NCBI GenBank assembly: GCA_949130495.1
Contig: OX422211.1
Coordinates: forward strand, 539,650,872 to 539,714,871
DNA: 64,000 nt
Direction of reading: 5' to 3'
Source of the DNA: Sambucus nigra
Lineage: Eukaryota; Streptophyta; Magnoliopsida; Dipsacales; Adoxaceae
Shown here: positions 35,494 to 49,580 of the stretch, piece by piece
How the letters are laid out: each line of letters opens with the position of its first letter
How positions within the stretch are numbered: position 1 is the first letter of the stretch
Program-made: the position numbers and the translations under genes
The notes under the pieces: model-generated
Databases searched by the model: none
Seen by the model: the letters and a program-made list of their open reading frames with translations, nothing else
Told to the model about the DNA's origin: nothing

Positions 35494-37174
35494 TGTAACA
35501 CCCCGCCCGCCCGGGGAGAGCGAACGGAGCGGTACTCATCGATAAAACGAAACCAATCCACAATATAACAAGGTATAGAGCATCTAAAAATCCCACAACA
35601 ATAGAAGAGAATCCACTAATCTCAAATTTCTTCAAATAAATACCAAGTCTCTCGAATTAAACAAACAATCTAACTATCTCGAAAAAAAATAAACACAAAT
35701 CTCCAATGCTCAATACATCAAAATAATACAGTCTTCTCATCTTGTATTAAAAATCTTTTCAAAATAATCCTCGTTAAAATTAGTCTCCATTGCGCCGCAA
35801 AATCCGCGCTAACGTGCCACTAAAAGAAAATATGGGGAAATACACAATACGACAGGAAAGATGCTCAACACATATTAGCGGCGAATAAAACGTAACAATA
35901 CGAATATTCAAATCAAAGCGAATCTCATAAGCAATTATATCAATATAATTTCTCAACAACACATTAGTCGGGTCACCAGGCCTCACCACCGTACCGCGCC
36001 TATGCATTTTTCTAGCATATCCGGAAAAAGGAATATTGGCGTGTGCCCAACTTCAGTGCCATATTAAAATCTCAAGACAACATGATCAACACCAAATATA
36101 ATACCACATGAATCGAAATTAGATTCCCACAAATATTTCCAGATTTCCTAATGAATTTATCAATTCAAATATGAGTAAAAAATCACAAGAAAACGACGAG
36201 AATAATACTCGCGAGATTTAGGAGCATATTGTGTAAAACCCCATACCTCAAACCACCAAAAGAACCAACATGAATCATCACATAATTTCATCCTAAAAAT
36301 CTAAGCACACCATCACGTTCTTCTCTCGAAAATAATCAAATCTCGTTCTTGACCAAACTCGAGAAAACCCCAAATAAGCCTTCTAATCTAAGGTTGAAAT
36401 CTTGAATAAGTTTGGGGCTATGGTTTGTATATGAAAGGGGGTAATTTTAAAGAGCTCTTCTGGTTGAAAAGTTTGAGAAAGTGTGATTTGAAAAGCCAAG
36501 CCACGAATTTGTTGATATATAAAGGATTAAGAGTATGATTAAGAAACGAGTTCTAATCAGATACCAACACTAAAATTTTTATTCCAGACGATCGGACAAT
36601 TGGAATTGGATAAAATTTTACAGAGAATTAGATGAAGTTGATAGGAAGCTACAGAAAATAATTCAGCTCGATCAGATCGTTCTATATTTTTAAATATTTT
36701 TTTTCTAGAGAGTATTGTGTTTTGAGGACTCTTAGAGAGTTTTATGTTTTGAGGACTCTTCTATATAATAAAAATTCTATTAAAACTCCATTTTAATTCC
36801 AATTCCGAAACCGTTTGAAATTCTCATCTTTAAAAATAAAATCCAACATATTTGAGCAATAAAAATGATTTTACCAAAAACTTTATTTTCCTCTATATTT
36901 TGAAAATATCCCAAAATTACGTGGGTTGTTACACTTCCCACTAACAATGGAATTTCGCCCTCGAAATTCGGCGAATACCTAACTCTCAAAAATCAGGCCA
37001 ACAATCTCCAAAAATAATCTCGTCACCAAAAAATAATTTCCTCACATCTAATCTAGATGCCTAACGCAAAACGATTCTCTAAAATTTCTATCTCCAAATT
37101 CGCGCCACAAAAACGCAACAGACGCAAAACCCATGACCCGAGGGTTGTCATATACCTGAGCTCTGATACCATTC
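35494..37174 (-). repeat. Array unit 12
   Basis: LTR 35494-36933 (1440 bp; one ATACGA copy missing near 35900), internal 36934-37174 (241 bp). Its right edge is the TTACA/AATGG type, standing among GTTACG/AATAG neighbours. Confidence 0.93.
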
Positions 37175-38861
37175 TGTAACACCCCGCCCGCCCGGGGAGA
37201 TCGAACGGAGCGCTACTCAAGAATAAAACTAAACCAATCCACAATATAACAAGGTATAGAGCATCGAAAAATCCCACAACAATAAAAGAGAATCCACTAA
37301 TCTCAAATTTCTTCAAATAAATACCAAGTCTCTCGAATTAAACCAACAATCTAACTATCTCAAAAAAATATAAATAAAAATCTCCAATGCTCCATACATA
37401 AAAATAATACAGTCTTCTCATCTTGTATTAAAAATCTTTTTAAAATAATCCTCGCTAAAATCAATCTCCATTGCGCCCCAAAATCTGCGCTAACCTGCCA
37501 CTAAAAGAAAATATGGGGAACTACACAATACGACAGGAAAGATGCTCAACAAATATTAGCGGCGAATAAAACGTAACAATACGAATACGAATATTCAAAT
37601 CAAAGCGAATCTCATAAGCAATTATATCAATATAATTTCTCAACAACACATTAACCGGGTCACCAGGCCTCACCACCGTACCACGCCTATGCATTTTTCT
37701 AGCATATCCGGAAAAAGGAATATTGGCGGGTGCCCAACTTCAGTGCCATATTAAAATCTCAAGACAACATGATCAACACCAAATATAATACCACATGAAT
37801 CGAAATTAGATTCCCACAAATATTTCCAGATTTCCTAATGAATTTATCAAATCAAATATGAGTCAAAAATCACAAGAAAACGACGAGAATAATACTCGCG
37901 AGATTTAGGAGCATATTGTGTAAAACCCCATACCTCCAACCACCAAAAGAACCAACATGAATCATCACATAATTTCATCCTAAAAATCTAAGCACACCAT
38001 CACGTTCTTCTCTCGAAAATAATCAAATCTCGTTCTTGACCAAACTCGAGAAAACCCCAAATAAGCCTTCTAATCTAAGGTTGAAATCTTGAATAAGTTT
38101 GGGGCTATGGTTTGTATATGAAAGGGAGTAATTTTAAAGAGCTCTTCTGGTTGAAAAGTTTGAGAAAGTGTGATTTGAAAAGCCAAGCCACGAATTTGTT
38201 GATATATAAAGGATTAAGAGTATGATTAAGAAACGAGTTCTAATCAGATACAAACACTAAAAATTTTATTCCAGACGATCGGACAGTTGGAATTGGATAA
38301 AATTTTACAGAGAATTAGCTGAAGTTGAGAGGAAGCTACAGAAAATTATTCAGCTCGATCGGACCGTTCTATATTTTTAAACATTTTTTTCTAGAGAGTA
38401 TTGTGTTTTGAGGACTCTTAGAGAGTTTTATGTTTTGAGGACTATTCTATATAATTAAAATTCAATTAAAACTCCATTTTAATTCCAATTTCGAAACCGT
38501 TTGAAATTCTCATCTTTAAAAATAAAATCCAACATATTTGAGCAATAAAAATAATTTCACCAAAAACTTTATTTTCCTCTATATTTTGAAAATATCCCAA
38601 AATTACGCGGGTTGTTACGCTTCCCCACTAACAATAGAATTTCGCCCTCGAAATTCGCCGAATACCTAACTCTCAAAAATCAGGCCAACAAACTCCAAAA
38701 ATAACCTCGTCACCAAAAAATAATTTTCTCACATATAATCTAGATGCCTAACGCAAAACGATCCTCTAAAATTTCTATTTCCAAATTCGCGCCACAAAAA
38801 CGCAACAGACCTAAAACCCAATACCCGAGGGTTGTCATATACCTGAGCTCTGATACCATTC
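37175..38861 (-). repeat. Array unit 13
   Basis: LTR 37175-38619 (1445 bp), internal 38620-38861 (242 bp). GTTACG tip, AATAGAA variant, intact primer site. Confidence 0.93.
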
Positions 38862-40548
38862 TGTAACACCCCGCCCGCCCGGGGAGAGCGAACGGAGCGC
38901 TACTCATCGATAAAACAAAACCAATCCACAATATAACAAGGTATAGAGCATCTAAAAATCCCACAACAATAAAAGAGAATCCACTAATCTCAAATTTCTT
39001 CAAATAAATACCAAGTCTCTCGAATTAAACCAACAATCTAACTATCTCGAAAACAAGTAAATACAAATCTCCAATGCTCCATACATCAAAATAATACTGT
39101 CTTCTCATCTTGTATTAAAAATCTTTTCAAAATAATCCTCGCTAAAATTAGTCTCAAGTGCGCCCCAAAATCCACGCTAACCTGCCACTAAAAGAAAATA
39201 TGGGGAAATACACAATACGACAGGAAAGATGCTCAACACATATTAGCGGCGAATAAAACGTAACAATACGAATACGACTATTCAAATCAAAGCGAATCTC
39301 ATAAGCAATTATATCAATATAATTTCTCAACAACACATTAGCCGGGTCACCAGGCGTCACCACCGTACCGCGCCTATGCATTTTTCTAGCATATCCGGAA
39401 AAAGGAATATTGGCGGGTGCTCAACTTCAGTGCCATATTAAAATCTCAAGACAACATGATCAACACCAAATATAATACCACATGAATCGAAATTAGATTT
39501 CCACAAATATTTCCAGATTTCCTAATGAATTTATCAATTCAAATATGAGTCAAAAATCACAAGAAAACGACGAGAATAATACTCGCGAGATTTAGGAGCA
39601 TATTGTGTAAAACCCCATACCTCAAACCACCAAAAGAACCAACATGAATCATCACATAATTTCATCCTAAAAATCTAAGCACACCATCACGTTCTTCTCT
39701 CGAAAATAATCAAATCTCGTTCTTGACCAAACTCGAGAAAACCCCAAATAAGCCTTCTAATCTAAGGTTGAAATCTTGAATAAGTTTGGGGCAATGGTTT
39801 GTATATGAAAGGGAGTAATTTTAAAGATCTCTTCTGGTTGAAAAGTTTGAGAAAGTGTGATTTGAAAAGCCAAGCCACGAATTTGTTGATATATAAAGGA
39901 TTAAGAGCATGATTAAGAAACGAGTTCTAATCAGATACAAACACTAAAAATTTTATTCCAGACGCTCGGACAGTTGGAATTGGATAAAATTTTACAGAGA
40001 ATTAGCTGAAGTTGAGAGGAATCTACAGAAAATAATTCAGCTCGATCGGACCGTTCAATATTTTTAAATATTTTTTTCTAGAGAGAATTGTGTTTTGAGG
40101 ACTCTTAAAGAGTTTTATGTTTTGAGGACTATTCTATATAATAAAAATTCAATTAAAACTCCATTTTAATTCAAATTTCGAAACCGTTTGAAATTCTCAT
40201 CTTTAAAAATAAAATCCAACATATTTGAGCAATAAAAATAATTTTACCAAAAACTTTATTTTCCTCTATATTTTGAAAATATCCCAAAATTACGCGGGTT
40301 GTTACGCTTCCCCACTAACAATAGAATTTCGCCCTCGAAATTCGTCGAATACCTAACTCTCAAAAATCAGGCCAACAAACTCCAAAAATAACCTCGTCAC
40401 CAAAATTTTTTTTTCTCACATCTAATCTAGATGCCTAACGCAAAACGATTCTCTAAAATTTCTATTTCCAAATTCGCGCCACAAAAACGCAACAGACCTA
40501 AAATCCAATACCCGCGGGTTGTCATATACCTGAGCTCTGATACCATTC
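38862..40548 (-). repeat. Array unit 14
   Basis: LTR 38862-40306 (1445 bp), internal 40307-40548 (242 bp). A run of T replaces the usual AAAATAATT near 40405. Primer site intact. Confidence 0.93.
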
Positions 40549-42229
40549 TGTAACACCCCGCCCGCCCGGGGAGAGCGAATGGAGCGCTACTCATCGATAA
40601 AACGAAACCAATCCACAATATAACAAGGTATAGAGCATCTAAAAATCCCACAACAACAAAAGAGAATCCACTAATCTCAAATTTCTTCAAATAAATACCA
40701 AGTCTCTCGAATTAAACCAACAATCTAACTATCTCGAAAAAAAATAAATACAAATCTCCAATGCTCCATACATCAAAATAATACTGTCCTCTCATCTTGT
40801 ATTAAAAATCTTTTCAAAATAATCCTCGCTAAAATTAGTCTCCATTGCGCCGCAAAATCCGCGCTAACCTGCCACTAGAAGAAAATATGGGGAAATACAC
40901 AATACGACAGGAAAGATGCTCAACACATATTAGCGGCGAATAAAACGTAACAATACGAATATTCAAATCAAAGAAAATCTCATAAGCAATTATATCAATA
41001 TAATTTCTCAACAACACATTAGCCGGGTCACCAGGCCTCACCACCGTACCGCGCCTATGCATTTTTCTAGCATATCCGGGAAAAGGAATATTGGCGTGTG
41101 CCCAACCTCAGTGCCATATTAAAATCTCAAGACAACATGATCAACACCAAATATAATACCACATGAATCGAAATTATATTCCCACAAATATTTCCAGATT
41201 TCCTAATGAATTTATCAATTCAAATATGAGTCAAAAATCACAATAAAACGACGAGAATAATACTCGCGAGATTTAGGAGCATATTGTGTAAAACCCCATA
41301 CCTCAAACCACCAAAAGAACCAACATGAATAGTCACATAATTTCATCCTAAAAATCTAAGCACACCATCACGTTCTTCTCTCGAAAATAATCAAATCTCG
41401 TTCTTGACCAAACTCGAGAAAACCCCAAATAAGCCTTCTAATCTAAGGTTGAAATCTTGAATAAGTTTGGGGCTATGGTTTGTATATGAAAGGGAGTAAT
41501 TTTAAAGAGCTCTTCTGGTTGAAAAGTTTGAGAAAGTGTGATTTGAAAAGCCAAGCAACGAATTTGTTGATATATAAAGGATTAAGAGTATGATTAAGAA
41601 ACGAGTTCTAATCAGATACAAACACTAAAAATTTTATTCCAGACGATCGGACAGTTGGAATTGGATAAAATTTTACAGAGAATTAGCTGAAGTTTAGAGG
41701 AAGCTACAGAAAATATTTCAGCTCGATCGGACCGTTCTATATTTTTAAATATTTTTTTCTAGAGAGTATTGTGTTTTGAGGACTCTTAGAGAGTTTTATA
41801 TTTTGAGGACTCTTCTATATAATAAAAATTTAATTAAAACTCCATTTTAATTCCAATTCCGAAACCGTTTGAAATTCTCATCTTTAAAAATAAAATCCAA
41901 CATATTTGAGAAATAAAAAATAATTTTACCAAAAACTTTATTTTCCTCTATATTTTGAAAATATCCCAAAATTACGCGGGTTGTTACGCTTCCCCACTAA
42001 CAATAGAATTTCGCCCTCGAAATTCATCGAATACCTAACTCTCAAAAATCAGGCCAACAAACTCCAAAATAACCTCGTCACCAAAAAATAATTTCCTCAC
42101 ATCTAATCTAGATGCCTAACGCAAAACGATTCTCTAAAATTTCTATTTCCAAATTCGCGCCACAAAAACGCAACAAACCTAAAACCCAATACCCGAGGGT
42201 TGTCATATACCTGAGCTCTGATACCATTC
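40549..42229 (-). repeat. Array unit 15
   Basis: LTR 40549-41988 (1440 bp; ATACGA copy missing near 40950, as in unit 12), internal 41989-42229 (241 bp). Primer site intact. Confidence 0.93.
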
Positions 42230-44522
42230 TGTAACACCCCGCCCGCCCGGGGAGAGCGAACGGAGCTCTACTGATCGATAAAACGAAACCAATCCATAAT
42301 ATAACAAGGTATAGAGCATCTAAAAATCCCACAACAATAAAAGAGAATCCACTAATCTCAAATTTCTTCAAATAAATACCAAGTCTCTCGAATTAAACCA
42401 ACAATCTAACTATCTCGAAAAATAATAAATACAAATCTCCAATGCTCGATACATCAAAATAATACTGTCTTCTCATCTTGAATTAAAAATCATTTCAAAA
42501 TAATCCTCGCTAAAATTAGTCTCCATTGCGCCGCAAAATCCGCGCTAACCTGCCACTAAAAGAAAATATGGGGAAATACACAATACGACAGGAAATATGC
42601 TCAACACATATTAGCGGCGAATAAAACGTAACAATACGAATACGAATATTCAAATCAAAGCGAATCTCATAAGCAATTATATCAATATAATATCTCAACA
42701 ACACATTTTCCAGGTCACCAGGCCTCACCACCGTACCGAGCCTATGCATTTTTCTAGCATATCCGGAAAAAGGAATATTGGCGTGTGCCCAACTTCAGTG
42801 CCATATTAAAATCTCAAGACAACATTATCAACACCAAATATAATACCACATGAATCGAAATTAGATTCCCACAAATATTTCCAGATTTCCTAATGAATTT
42901 ATCAATTCAAATATGAGTCAAAAATCACAAGAAAACGACGAGAATAATACTCGCGAGATTTAGGAGCATATTGTGTAAAATCCCATACCTCAAACCACCA
43001 AAAGAACCAAAATGAATCATCACATAATTTCATCCTAAAAATCTAAGCACGCCATCACGTTCTTCTCGCGAAAATAATCAAATCTCGTTCTTCACCAAAC
43101 TCGAAAGAACCCCAAATAAGCCTTCTAATCTAAGGTTGAAATCTTGAATAAGTTTGGGGCTATGGTTTGTATATGAAAGGGAGTAATTTTAAAGAGCTCT
43201 TCTGGTTGAAAAGTTTGAGAAAGTGTGATTTGAAAAGCCAAGCCACGAATTTGTTGATATATAAAGCGAATCTCATAAGTAATTATATCAATATAATTTC
43301 TCAACAATACATTAATCGGGTCACCAGGCCTCACCACCGTACCGCGCCTATGCATTTTTCTAGCATATCCGAAAAAAGGAATATTGGCGTGTGCCCAACT
43401 TCAGTGCCATATGAAAATCTCAAGACAACATGATCAACACCAAATATAATACCACATGAATCGAAATTAGATTCCCACAAATATTTCTAGATTTCCTAAT
43501 GAATTTATCAATTCAAATATGAGTCAAAAATCACATGAAAACGACGAGAATAATACTCGCGAGATTTAGGAGCATATTGTGTAAAATCCCATACCTCAAA
43601 CCACCAAAAGAACCAACTTGAATCATCACATAATTTCATCCTAAAAATCTAAGCACGCCATCACGGTCTTCTCGCGAAAATAATCAAATCTCGTTCTTCA
43701 CCAAACTCAAGAAAACACCAAATAAGCCTTCTAATCTAAGGTTGAAATCTTGAATAAGTTTGGGGCTATGGTTTGTATATGAAAGGGAGTAATTTTAAAG
43801 AGCTCTTCTGGTTGAAAAGTTTGAGAAAGAGTGATTTGAAAAGCCAAGCCACGAATTTGTTGATATATAAAGGATTAAGAGTATGATTAAGAAAAGAGTT
43901 ATAATCAGATACAAACACTAAAAATTTTATTCCAGACGATCGGACCGTTGGAATTGGATAAAATTTAACAGAGAATTATCTGAGGTTGAGAGGAAGCTAC
44001 ATAAAATAATTCAGCTCGATCGGACGGTTCAATATTTTTAAATATTTTTTTCTAGAGAGTATTGTGTTTTGAGGACTCGTAGAGAGTTTTATGTTTTGAG
44101 GACTCTTCTATATAATAAAAATTCAATTAATACTCCATTTTAATTCCAATTCCAAAACCATTGGAAATTCTCATCTTTAAAAACAAAATCCAACATATTT
44201 GAGCAATAAAAATAATTTTACCAAAAACTTTATTTTCCTTTATATTTTGAAAATATCCCAAAATTACGCGGGTTGTTACGCTTCCCCACTAACAATGGAA
44301 TTTCGCCCTCGAAATTCGCCGAATACCTAACTCTAAAAAATCAGGCCAACAATATCCAAAAATAATCTCGTCACCAAAAAATAATTTCCTCACATGTAAT
44401 CTAGATGCCTAAAGCAAAACGATTCTCTAAAATTTCTATCTCCAAATTCGCGCCACAAAAATGCAACAGACCCAAAACTCAAGACCCGAGGGTTGTCATA
44501 TACCAGAGATCTGATACCATTC
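42230..44522 (-). repeat. Array unit 16, enlarged by an internal duplication
   Basis: LTR 42230-44280 (2051 bp = 1445 + 606), internal 44281-44522 (242 bp). The right edge combines the GTTACG tip with the AATGG internal variant. The following LTR tip and primer site are altered (GATCTGATACCA, TAGATCACCCC). Confidence 0.94.
42661..43872. repeat. 606-bp tandem duplication within unit 16
   Basis: Copies 42661-43266 and 43267-43872. At 43266/43267 the text jumps from GATATATAAAG to CGAATCTCATAAG, sequences normally about 600 bp apart. Both breakpoints share AAAG. Confidence 0.93.
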
Positions 44523-46209
44523 TAGATCACCCCGTCCGCCCGGGGAGAGCGAACGGAGAGCTACTCATCGATAAAACGAAACCAATCCACAATATAACAA
44601 GGTATAGAGCATCTAAAAATCCCACAAAAATAAAAGAGAATCCAATAATCTCAAATTTCTTCAAATAAATACCAAGTCTCTCGAATTAAACCAACAATCT
44701 AACTATCTCGAAAACAAATAAATACAAATATCCAATGCTCCATACATCAAAATAATACAGTCTTCTCATCTTGTATTAAAAATCTTTTCAAAATAATCCT
44801 CGCTAAAATTAGTCTCCATTGCGCCGCAAAATCCGCGCTAACCTGCCACTAAAAGAAAATATGGGGAAGTACACAATACGACAGGAAAGATGCTCAACGC
44901 ATATTAACGGCGAATAAAACGTAACAATACGAATACGAATATTCAAATCAAAGAGAATCTCATAAGCAATTATATCAATATAATTTCTCAACAACACGTT
45001 AGCCGGGTCACCAGGCCTCACCACCGTACCGCGCCTATACATTTTTCTAGCATATCCGAAAAAAGAAATATTGGCGTGTGCCCAACTTCAGTGCAATATT
45101 AAAATCTCAAGACAACATGATCAACACTAAATATAATACCACATGAATCGAAATTAGATTCCAACAAATATTTCCAGATTTCCAAATGAATTTATCAATT
45201 CAAATATGAGTCAAAAATCACAAGAAAACGACGAGAATAATACTCGCGAGATTTAGGAGCATATTGTGTAAAAACCCATACCTCAAACCACCAAAAGAAC
45301 CAACATGAATCATCACATAATTTCATCCTAAAAATCTAAGCACACCATCACGTTCTTCTCGCGAAAATAATCAAATCTCGTTCTTGACCAAACTCGAGAA
45401 AACACTAAATAAGCCTTCTAATCTAAGGTTGAAATCTTGAATAAGTTTGGGGCTATGGTTTGTATATGAAAGGGAGTAGTTTTAAAGAGATTTTCTGGTT
45501 GAAAAGTTTGAAAAAAAGTGATTTGAAAAGCCAAGCCACGAATTTGTTGATATATTAAGGATTAAGAGTTTGATTAAGAAAATAGTTCTAATCAGATACA
45601 AACACTAAAAATTTTATTCCAGACGATCGGACCGTTGGAATTGGATAAAAATTTACGAAGAACTAGATGAAGATGAGAGGAAGCTACAGAAAACAATTAA
45701 GCTCGATCGGACCGTTCAATATTTTTAAATATTTTTTTCTAGAGAGTATTGTGTTTTGAGGACTCCTAGAGAGTTTTATGATTTGAGGACTCTTCTATAT
45801 AATGAAAATTCAATTAAAACTCTATTTTAATTCCAATTCCAAAACCGTTTGAAATTCTCATCCTTAAAAAGAAAATCCAACATATTTGAGCAATAAAAAT
45901 AATTTTACCAAAAACTTTATTTTCCTCTATATTTTGAAAATATCCCAAAATTACGCGGGTTGTTACACTTCCCAACTATTAATGGAATTTCGCCCTCGAA
46001 ATTCGCCGAATACCTAACTCTCAAAAATCAGGCCAACAATCTCCAAAAATAACCTCGTCACCAAAAACTAATTTCCTCACATCTAATCTAGATGCCTAAC
46101 GCAAAACGATTCTCTAAAATTTCTATCTCCAAATTCACACCACAAAAATGCAAAAGACACAAAACCCAAGACCCGAGGGTTGTCATATGCCTGAGCTCTG
46201 ATACCATTC
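44523..46209 (-). repeat. Array unit 17
   Basis: LTR 44523-45967 (1445 bp), internal 45968-46209 (242 bp). Left LTR tip degenerate; right tip intact. Confidence 0.93.
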
Positions 46210-47896
46210 TGTAACACCCCGCCCGCCCGGGGAGAGCGAACGGAGCGCTACTCATCGATAAAACGAAACCAATCCACAATATAACAAGGTATAGAGCATC
46301 TAAAAATCCCACAACAATAAAAGAGAATCCACTAATCTCAAATTTCTTCAAATAAATACCAAGTCTCTCGAATTAAACCAACAATCTAACTATCTCGAAA
46401 ACAAATAAATACAAATCTCCAATGCTCCATACATCAAAATAATACAGTCTTCTCATCTTGTATTAAAAATCTTTTCAAAATAATCCTCGCTAAAATTAGT
46501 CTCCATTGCGCCGCAAAATCCGCGCTAACCTGCCACTAAAAGAAAATATGGGGAAGTACACAATACGACAGGAAAGATGCTCAACGCATATTAACGGCGA
46601 ATAAAACGTAACAATACGAATACGAATATTCAAATCAAAGCGAATCTCATAAGCAATTATATCAATATAATTTCTCAACAACACATTAGCCGAGTCACCA
46701 GGCCTCACCACCGTACCGCGCCTATGCATTTTTCTAGCATATCCGGAAAAAGGAATATTGGCGTGTGCCCAACTTCAATGCCATATTAAAATCTCAAGAC
46801 AACATGATCAACACCAAATATAATACCACATGAATCGAAATTAGATTCCAACAAATATTTCCAGATTTCCAAATGAATTTATCAATTCAAATATGAGTCA
46901 AAAATCACAAGAAAACGACGAGAATAATACTCGCGAGATTTCGGAGCATATTGTGTAAAAACCCATACCTCAAACCACCAAAAGAACCAACATGAATCAT
47001 CACATAATTTCATCCTAAAAATCTAGGCACCCATCACGTTCTTCACGCAAAAACAATCAAATCTCGTTCTTGACCGAACTCGAGAAAACACCAAATAAGC
47101 CTTCTAATCTAAGGTTGAAATCTTGAATAAGTTTGGGGCTATGGTTTGTATATGAAAGGGATTAATGTTAAAGAGCTCTTCTAGTTGAAAAGTTTGAGAA
47201 AAAGTGATTTGAAAAACCAAGCCACGAATTTGTTGATATATAAAGGATTAAGAGTTTGATTAAGAAAATAGTTCTAATCAGATACAAACACTAAAAAGTT
47301 TATTCTAGACGATCAGACCGTTGGAATTGGAAATTTTTTTTACAAAGAATTAGCTGAAGATGAGAGGAAGCTACATGAAACAATTCAGCTCGATCGGACT
47401 GTTCTATATTTTTAAATATTTTTTTTCTAGAGAGTATTGTGTTTTGAGGACTCTTAGAGAGTTTTATGTTTTGAGGACTAATCTATATAATAAAATTCAA
47501 TTAAAACTCCATTTTAATTCCAATTCCGAAACCGTTTGAAATTCACATCTTCAAAAATAAAATCCGACATATTTGAGCAATAAAAATAATTTTACCGAAA
47601 ACTTTATTTTCCTCTATATTTTGAAAATATCCCAAAATTGCACGGGTTGTTACACTTCCCCACTAACAATGGAATTTCTCCCTCGAAATTCGCCGAATGC
47701 CTAACTCCAAAAAATCAGGCCAACAATCTCCAAAAAAAACCTCGTCAGCCAAAAATAATTTCCTCACATCTAATCTCGATGCCTAACGCAAAACGATTCT
47801 CTAAAATTTCTATCTCCAAATTCGCGCCACAAAAAAGCAACAGACCCAAAATCCAAGACCCGAGGGTTGTCATATACCAGAGCTCTGATACCATTC
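46210..47896 (-). repeat. Array unit 18
   Basis: LTR 46210-47654 (1445 bp), internal 47655-47896 (242 bp). Primer site intact. The + strand frame 47638-47901 here is incidental. Confidence 0.93.
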
Positions 47897-49580
47897 TGTA
47901 ACACCCCGCCCGGGGAGAGCGAACGGAGCGCTACTCATCGATAAAACTAAATCAATCCACAATATAACAAGGTATAGAGCATCTTAAAATCCCACAACAA
48001 TAAACGAGAATCCACTAATCTCAAATTTCTTCAAATAATTACCAAGTCTCTCGAATTAGACCAAAAATCTAACTATCTCGAAAACAAATAAATAAAAATC
48101 TCCAATGCTCCATACATCAAAATAATACAGTCTTCTCATCTTGTATTAAAAATCTTTTCAAAATAATCCTCGCTAAAATCAATCTCCATTGCGCCCCAAA
48201 ATCCGCGCTAACCTGCCACTAAAAGAAAATGTGGGGAAGTACACAATACGACAGGAAAGATGCTCAACAAATATTAGCGGCGAATAAAACGTAACAATAC
48301 GAATACGAATATTCAAATCAAAGAGAATCTCATAAGCAATTATATCAATATAATTTCTCAACAACACATTAGCCGGGTCACCAGGCCTCACCACCGTACC
48401 GCGCCTATTCATTTTTCTAGCATATCCGAAAAAAGGAATATTGGCGGGTGCCCAACTTCAGTGCCATATTAAAATCTCAATAGAACATGATCAACACCAT
48501 ATATAATACCACATGAATCGAAATTAGAATCCCACAAATATTTCCAGATTTCCAAATGAATTTATCAATTCAAATATGAGTCAAAAATTACAATAAAACG
48601 ACGAGAATAATACTCGCGAGATTTAGGAGCATATTGTTTAAAACCCCATACCTCAAACCACCAAAAGAACCAACACGAATCATCACATAATTTCATCCAA
48701 AAAATCTAAGCACACCATCACGTTCTTCTCGCGAAAATAATCAAATCTCGCTCTTGACCAAACTCGAGAAAACACCAAATAAGCCTTCTAATCTAAGGTT
48801 GAAATCTTGAATAAGTTTGGGGCTATGGTTTTTTATATAAAAGGGAGTAATTTTAAAGAGCTCTTCTGGTTGAAAAGTTTGAGAAAAAGTGATTCGAAAA
48901 GCCAAGCCACGAATGTGTTGATATATAAAGGATTAGGAGTTTGATTAAGAAAAGAGTTCTAATGAGATACAAACACTAAAAATTTTATTCCAGACGACCG
49001 GATCGTTGGAATTGGATAAAATTTTACAGAGAATTATCTGAAGTTGTGATGACACTACAGAAAATAATTCAGCTCGATCGGACCGTTCTATATTTTTAAA
49101 TACTATTTTCTAGAGAGTGTTGTGTTTTGAGGACTCTTAAAGAGTTTTATGTTTTGAGGACTGTTCAATATAATAAAAATTCAATTAAAACTCCATTTTA
49201 ATTCAAATTCCGAAACCGTTTGGAATTCTCATCTTTAAAAATAAAATCCAACATATTTGAGCAATAAAAATAATTTTATCAAAAACTTTATTTTCCTCTA
49301 CATTTTGAAAATATCCCAAAATCACGCGGGTTGTTACTCTTCCCCACTAACAATGGAATTTCGCCCTCGAAATTTGCAGAATACCTAACTCTCAAAAATC
49401 AGGCCAACAAACTCCAAAAATAACCTCATCACCAAAAAATAATTTCCTCACATCTAATCTAGATGCCTAACGCAAAACGATTCTCTAAAATTTCTATCTC
49501 CAAATTCGCGCCACAAAAACGTAACAGACCCAAAACCCAAGACCCGAGGGTTGTCATATACCAGAGCTCTGATACCATTC
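47897..49580 (-). repeat. Array unit 19
   Basis: LTR 47897-49338 (1442 bp; four bases missing in the GCCCGCCC block at the left end), internal 49339-49580 (242 bp). Right tip reads GTTACT. Confidence 0.93.

Noticed and set aside
44405..44668. 87-codon + strand frames (also at 54519-54782 and 62991-63254)
   Set aside because: They are antisense to the element and open only where the LTR tip TGTAAC mutated and removed a stop codon.
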